This document shows positions 61,175 to 64,000 of a DNA stretch of 64,000 bases, piece after piece. Positions within the stretch are counted from its first letter, which is position 1; each line of letters starts with the position of its first letter. The DNA is from Sulfitobacter faviae (GTDB lineage: Bacteria > Pseudomonadota > Alphaproteobacteria > Rhodobacterales > Rhodobacteraceae). The position numbers were made by a program, and so were the translations under genes. The DNA is taken from NCBI RefSeq assembly GCF_029870955.1, contig NZ_PGFQ01000001.1:2728001-2792000 (forward strand), in the 5' to 3' direction. The notes under the pieces are model-generated. The model saw only the letters and a list, made by a program, of their open reading frames with translations. It was not told where the DNA came from and ran no database searches.

Positions 61175-61960
61175 TCATTGGGGCCAATCGGGGCGGCGTT
61201 TTTCCAAGAAGGCGTCGATGCCATCGCGTGTTTCCGCCTCAAGCATGTTGCGGACCATGACCTCGCCAGTAAAGGCGTAGGCTTGTTCGCTGGGCATCTG
61301 CATCTGTTGGTAGAAGGCGCCTTTGCCATGGGCGACGGCGGTGCCGAGTTTGGCGGCGATCTTCTCGGCCAGCGCCTCGGTCTCTTGGGCCAGTTGGTCG
61401 CCCGGCACGGCGCGGTTGATCAGGCCCAGTTCAGCAGCCCGGGGGGCGGAGATGAACTCGCCGGTGGTGAGCATCTCAAAGGCTTGTTTGCGCGGGATGT
61501 TTCGGGTCAGGGCGACCATGGGGGTTGAGCAGAAGAGGCCGATGCTCACGCCGTTGACGCCGAAGCGGCAGTCATCCGCGGCGATGGCCAGATCGCAGGT
61601 GGCGACAAGCTGACAGCCCGCGGCGGTGGCGATGCCATGCACTTGGGCGATGACGGGCTGCGGCAGGCTTTGGATGCGGGCCATCAGGGCGGCGCAGCGG
61701 TCGAAAAGCTCTTTGAAACCTGCCGCTCCCCCGTCTTCGGCTTGGCGCATGGCGGTCATTTGGCGCAGGTCGTGCCCCGCGCAGAAGGCTTTGCCAGCGC
61801 CGGACAGGACGATGACCCGCGTGGCGCGGTCCGGGGCCAATTGGTCGAAGCGCGCGTGCAGGGCGGCCAGCATTTCGTCCGACAGGGCGTTCAGCCGCTC
61901 GGGGGCGTTCATGCGCAGGTGGGTCACCGACCCGCGTGCCGTAACGTCAAGAATTGCCAC
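61175..61960 (-). CDS. Enoyl-CoA hydratase/isomerase family protein (crotonase fold)
   Basis: A 261-residue crotonase. Oxyanion-hole segments KAFCAGHDLRQMTAMRQAED and ATAAGCQLVATCDLAIAADD are present. The family usually uses two Glu residues; the expected first one is replaced here by a Gly-rich run, so the reaction may differ (isomerase or hydrolase-type). The start is a GTG at 61960. Divergent from the thioesterase gene by 58 bp, suggesting a shared fatty or aromatic acyl-CoA role. Confidence 0.85.
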   Translation of the reverse strand: MAILDVTARGSVTHLRMNAPERLNALSDEMLAALHARFDQLAPDRATRVIVLSGAGKAFCAGHDLRQMTAMRQAEDGGAAGFKELFDRCAALMARIQSLPQPVIAQVHGIATAAGCQLVATCDLAIAADDCRFGVNGVSIGLFCSTPMVALTRNIPRKQAFEMLTTGEFISAPRAAELGLINRAVPGDQLAQETEALAEKIAAKLGTAVAHGKGAFYQQMQMPSEQAYAFTGEVMVRNMLEAETRDGIDAFLEKRRPDWPQ

Positions 61961-62018
61961 CTTGCCCTCCCCGGTTGATCGCGCCAACGTTACGCCGAGG
62001 ACAGCAGGGAGGACAAGT

Positions 62019-62447
62019 ATGGCCGTGGTGATGGATGCGAAGGCGTTGGAAGCCTTCATGCGGGAGGTGTTCGATCAGGTAGCGGATGATTTCGCCGTGG
62101 ATCATGTGGCCGAGAACGAGATCACCATGCGCCTGTTGACCAGCCGCCGCCATCTGCGGCCCGGAGGGACTGTTTCAGGCCCGTCGATGTTCGCGCTGGC
62201 GGATGTCTCGGCCTATCTGGTGACGCTGGCGATGATCGGGCCCAAGGCGCTGGCGGTGACGACGAATTGCTCGATTGATTTTATGCGTAAACCGCTGGCG
62301 GATGTGCCGCTGGTGGCCCATGCCAAGCTGCTGAAGCTGGGGCGGCAGCTGTCGGTGACGGATGTGTTGATCTATTCCGAAGGGTCGGACAAGCCGGTCG
62401 CGCGGGCCGGGCTGACCTATGCGATTCCGCCAGCGTCGATGGGGTGA
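62019..62447 (+). CDS. PaaI-type hot-dog thioesterase
   Basis: A 142-residue hot-dog protein. HLRPGGTVSGPSMFALADVS holds the catalytic-type Gly/Ser region and helix; TNCSIDFMRKPLADVPLVAH follows. These enzymes hydrolyse acyl-CoA thioesters. The start at 62019 gives MAVVMDAKAL. Divergent from the crotonase; followed by repeat copy 2. Confidence 0.82.
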   Translation: MAVVMDAKALEAFMREVFDQVADDFAVDHVAENEITMRLLTSRRHLRPGGTVSGPSMFALADVSAYLVTLAMIGPKALAVTTNCSIDFMRKPLADVPLVAHAKLLKLGRQLSVTDVLIYSEGSDKPVARAGLTYAIPPASMG

Positions 62448-62460
62448 GGGGCAGAGTTTA

Positions 62461-62621
62461 GGGTCAGCGCCTGACCGTGGGGTGGCGATTGCGACGCCGG
62501 TCCATGCCACTTTATGGCGCAGCCGTGATGCGCCTTATCGCAGAAGCGCCCCGCCTCACCAAATCGCCAGCCCGCCGGGACGGGCAGGCGATGGCCCGGC
62601 GCCTGCGGCTTGATTCCGGGC
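62461..62621. repeat. Intergenic inverted-repeat element, copy 2
   Basis: The right end gggcaggcgatggccc (62582-62597) is identical to copy 1; the left end gggtcagcgcctgacc (62461-62476) differs at three positions. The interior shares ccactttatgg, ccgtgatg and cctcaccaaatcgcc with copy 1, and the block cggcttgattccgggc continues past the right end. As with copy 1, it lies between converging genes (thioesterase and DUF1127). Confidence 0.8.
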
Positions 62622-62642
62622 CGGGGAATTCTCAGAGGCCAC

Positions 62643-62668
62643 AAAAAAGGGCCGGGAAAACCCGGCCC
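62643..62668 (-). terminator. Rho-independent terminator of the DUF1127-like gene
   Basis: Perfect 8-bp stem gggccggg / cccggccc (62649-62656 and 62661-62668) with a 4-base loop. On the minus strand it is followed by T6 (62648-62643). It lies 33 bp after the DUF1127-like stop. Confidence 0.85.
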
Positions 62669-62700
62669 GAGGAAGAGGTCTGGCAGTCGCCACAGGGAAG

Positions 62701-62931
62701 CTACGCCTGCCAGAACACGCGGGAAGCCTCGGCCGAGGCTTGTTCCGGTGTCAGTCCCGCATCTTCAAGCTCCCAGGGTTCAAGCGCGGCAAGCGCGATC
62801 CGGGTGCGTCGGCGGGCCGCCCATGTGGTCACGACAGCCGCAAAGCGCAGCGCAATCACCGCAGGGACCGGCAGGGCGCGGTATGTCATCAATGTCATTG
62901 CATCAGCGGTAAGGGGGCGTGCCTGTGTCAT
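62701..62931 (-). CDS. DUF1127-like small protein
   Basis: A 76-residue protein; the middle is basic (RFAAVVTTWAARRRTRIALA) and the end ALEPWELEDAGLTPEQASAE resembles the DUF1127 motif in which a Leu/Asp-Ile-Gly turn is kept. The ATG at 62931 follows aaggag by 8 bases. Divergent from the MocR-type regulator, with shared binding boxes between them, so it may be under its control. Confidence 0.7.
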   Translation of the reverse strand: MTQARPLTADAMTLMTYRALPVPAVIALRFAAVVTTWAARRRTRIALAALEPWELEDAGLTPEQASAEASRVFWQA

Positions 62932-62946
62932 GGGGGGAACTCCTTG

Positions 62947-63055
62947 AAATTGTATTGGCAAAATTGTATTGACACAAAGTGTAGAATGCCTACAGGTGCA
63001 AAGGTACAAAGCGCGATACAATTTGACCACAGGAATATTGTGATGGGTACAATTT
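62947..63055. promoter_or_regulatory. Four repeated boxes between the DUF1127 gene and the MocR gene
   Basis: The 11-mer aaattgtattg occurs twice as direct repeats (62947-62957 and 62961-62971, 14 bp apart). Its complement occurs as cgatacaattt (63014-63024, one mismatch) and as gtacaattt (63047-63055), inside the start of the regulator gene. A TTGACA-like -35 (62969-62974) overlaps the second box. MocR regulators bind such multi-repeat sites; autoregulation is likely. Confidence 0.6.
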
Positions 63056-64000
63056 GGCAGCCGACATTGGCCGAGGGGCAGGGGCCGAAGTACAAACTCG
63101 TCGCGCTGACCATCCGGCAGGGGATTAACTCTGGCGCTTTGGCGGTGGGGGATAAGCTGCCGCCGGTGCGGGAACTGGCGTGGCAATTGGGGATTACCCC
63201 CGGCACCGTGGCGCGGGCCTATACCATCCTCACCGATGAGGGTCTGTTGGAGGCCGAGGTGGGCCGTGGCACCTTTGTCGCCCCGCCGCAGGCGGCCATC
63301 CGCGAGGATGTCTGGAATCGCGAACAAGATAGTTGGATCAAGGAGTTGGAGGTTGCCGATACGGATGCGGTCAGCCTCTTCAGCCCGCGCCTGCCGGACA
63401 TGGGACAGGTGGCGCTGATCCGCAGCGCCCTACGGCAGGTGGCGGATGTGCCAGGCGAAGACCTGATGAACTATCCCACCCGCGACGCCTATGCCCCGGT
63501 GCGGCAAGCGGTGGTCAACTGGCTGTCGCATCTCGCGCTCGGGCCGCTGAGCGAGCGTGACGTTGTGCTCTCGCATGGCGGGCAGAGCGGGATTGTATTG
63601 GTACTGCAAGCGATCCTTTCAGGGCCGAAGCCGGTGATGCTGGTCGAAGATCTCTCCTACGCCGGGTTTCGCCGCGCGGCAGAGGTGCTGCGCGCCGAGG
63701 TGGTCGGGGTGGCGATGGACGCAGAGGGCGTGCTGCCAGAGGCGCTGGACAAGGCCGCGCGCGACAGCGCGGCGCAGGTCTTTTGCACGACGCCGGAGGT
63801 GCATAACCCTACGGGCAGCCACACCAGCCTTGAACGGCGGCGTGCGCTGTTGGAAGTCGCCAAACGGCACGGGTTGGAGATTTTGGAGGATGACTGCTAC
63901 CGCATGGGCCTCGCCCGCGCGCCGAGCTACCGCTCGCTCTGGCCTGAGCATGTCTGGCATGTCTCTTCGATCTCAAAGGAATTGACGCCTGCCTTGCGGG
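63043..64000 (+). CDS. MocR-type GntR/aminotransferase fusion regulator, 3' end cut by window edge
   Basis: Open from the ATG at 63043 to the window edge, 319 codons. The N-terminal 75 residues are a GntR winged helix (LAVGDKLPPVRELAWQLGIT, GTVARAYTILTDEGLLEAEV); the rest is an aminotransferase class I fold with SHGGQSGIVLVLQAILSG, TPEVHNPTGSHTS and PLP-binding Lys312 in SSISKELTPAL. Such proteins sense PLP or amino-acid ligands. Target not known; the divergent DUF1127-like gene is a candidate. Start follows agga by 8 bases. Confidence 0.88.
   Translation, partial: MGTIWQPTLAEGQGPKYKLVALTIRQGINSGALAVGDKLPPVRELAWQLGITPGTVARAYTILTDEGLLEAEVGRGTFVAPPQAAIREDVWNREQDSWIKELEVADTDAVSLFSPRLPDMGQVALIRSALRQVADVPGEDLMNYPTRDAYAPVRQAVVNWLSHLALGPLSERDVVLSHGGQSGIVLVLQAILSGPKPVMLVEDLSYAGFRRAAEVLRAEVVGVAMDAEGVLPEALDKAARDSAAQVFCTTPEVHNPTGSHTSLERRRALLEVAKRHGLEILEDDCYRMGLARAPSYRSLWPEHVWHVSSISKELTPALR

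Overview
The window is about 62-65% G+C (by eye) chromosomal DNA of an alphaproteobacterium, most likely the Roseobacter group of the Rhodobacteraceae. The evidence is an adjacent sciP-ctrA pair, the gene order pyrH-frr-uppS-cdsA-dxr-rseP-bamA-skp-fabZ-lpxA-lpxI-lpxB, two DUF1127 proteins, an RTX/Hint protein typical of marine roseobacters, a betaine/TMAO-type transporter and a possible alphaproteobacterial LexA box. I see no rRNA, tRNA, insertion sequence, prophage or CRISPR array.

Layout. 1-7.2 kb: exported TIM-barrel protein (cut by the edge), YaeQ, an AhpD-like/TetR divergent pair sharing an operator, an arsR-acr3-arsH arsenic operon, and an aldehyde dehydrogenase. 7.3-11.2 kb: a five-gene stressosome operon (RsbR, RsbS, RsbT, an ATPase-SpoIIE phosphatase, and an ATPase-histidine kinase). 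11.3-14.7 kb: quaternary-amine ABC transporter. 15-19.6 kb: DUF1127 protein, a 1.36 kb gene-free stretch and the RTX/Hint protein. 19.6-28.4 kb: MobA-like transferase, DUF2254, CorC, a degenerate phosphoesterase, XerD, an unknown exported protein with a small membrane partner, aroK-aroB. 28.7-37.7 kb: ssb, lytic transglycosylase, a peptide-type ABC transporter without a binding-protein gene, an AraC regulator, miaA. 37.8-50.1 kb: the long envelope operon making UMP/CDP-lipid precursors, undecaprenyl-PP, isoprenoids, the outer-membrane assembly machine and lipid A. 50-64 kb: mnmA, sciP-ctrA, ligA-recG, a 42-residue membrane protein behind a LexA-type box, NifU-like, hisI, gluQRS, trmFO, a crotonase, a thioesterase and a MocR-type regulator (cut by the edge).

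Quality warning. Sixteen genes are broken by a total of seventeen single-base losses, each at a G or C run of three to seven. Several of these genes are normally essential (dxr, bamA, lpxB, sciP). Restoring one base each time gives a full-length family member, so I annotate these as single genes and regard the breaks as probable homopolymer sequencing errors rather than decay.

The most interesting items are the stressosome operon with its unusual kinase output; the small membrane protein downstream of recG with a GTTC-N7-GTTC box, which suggests an SOS-controlled peptide; a 136-bp inverted-repeat-ended intergenic element present twice; and a four-box operator in front of the MocR gene.
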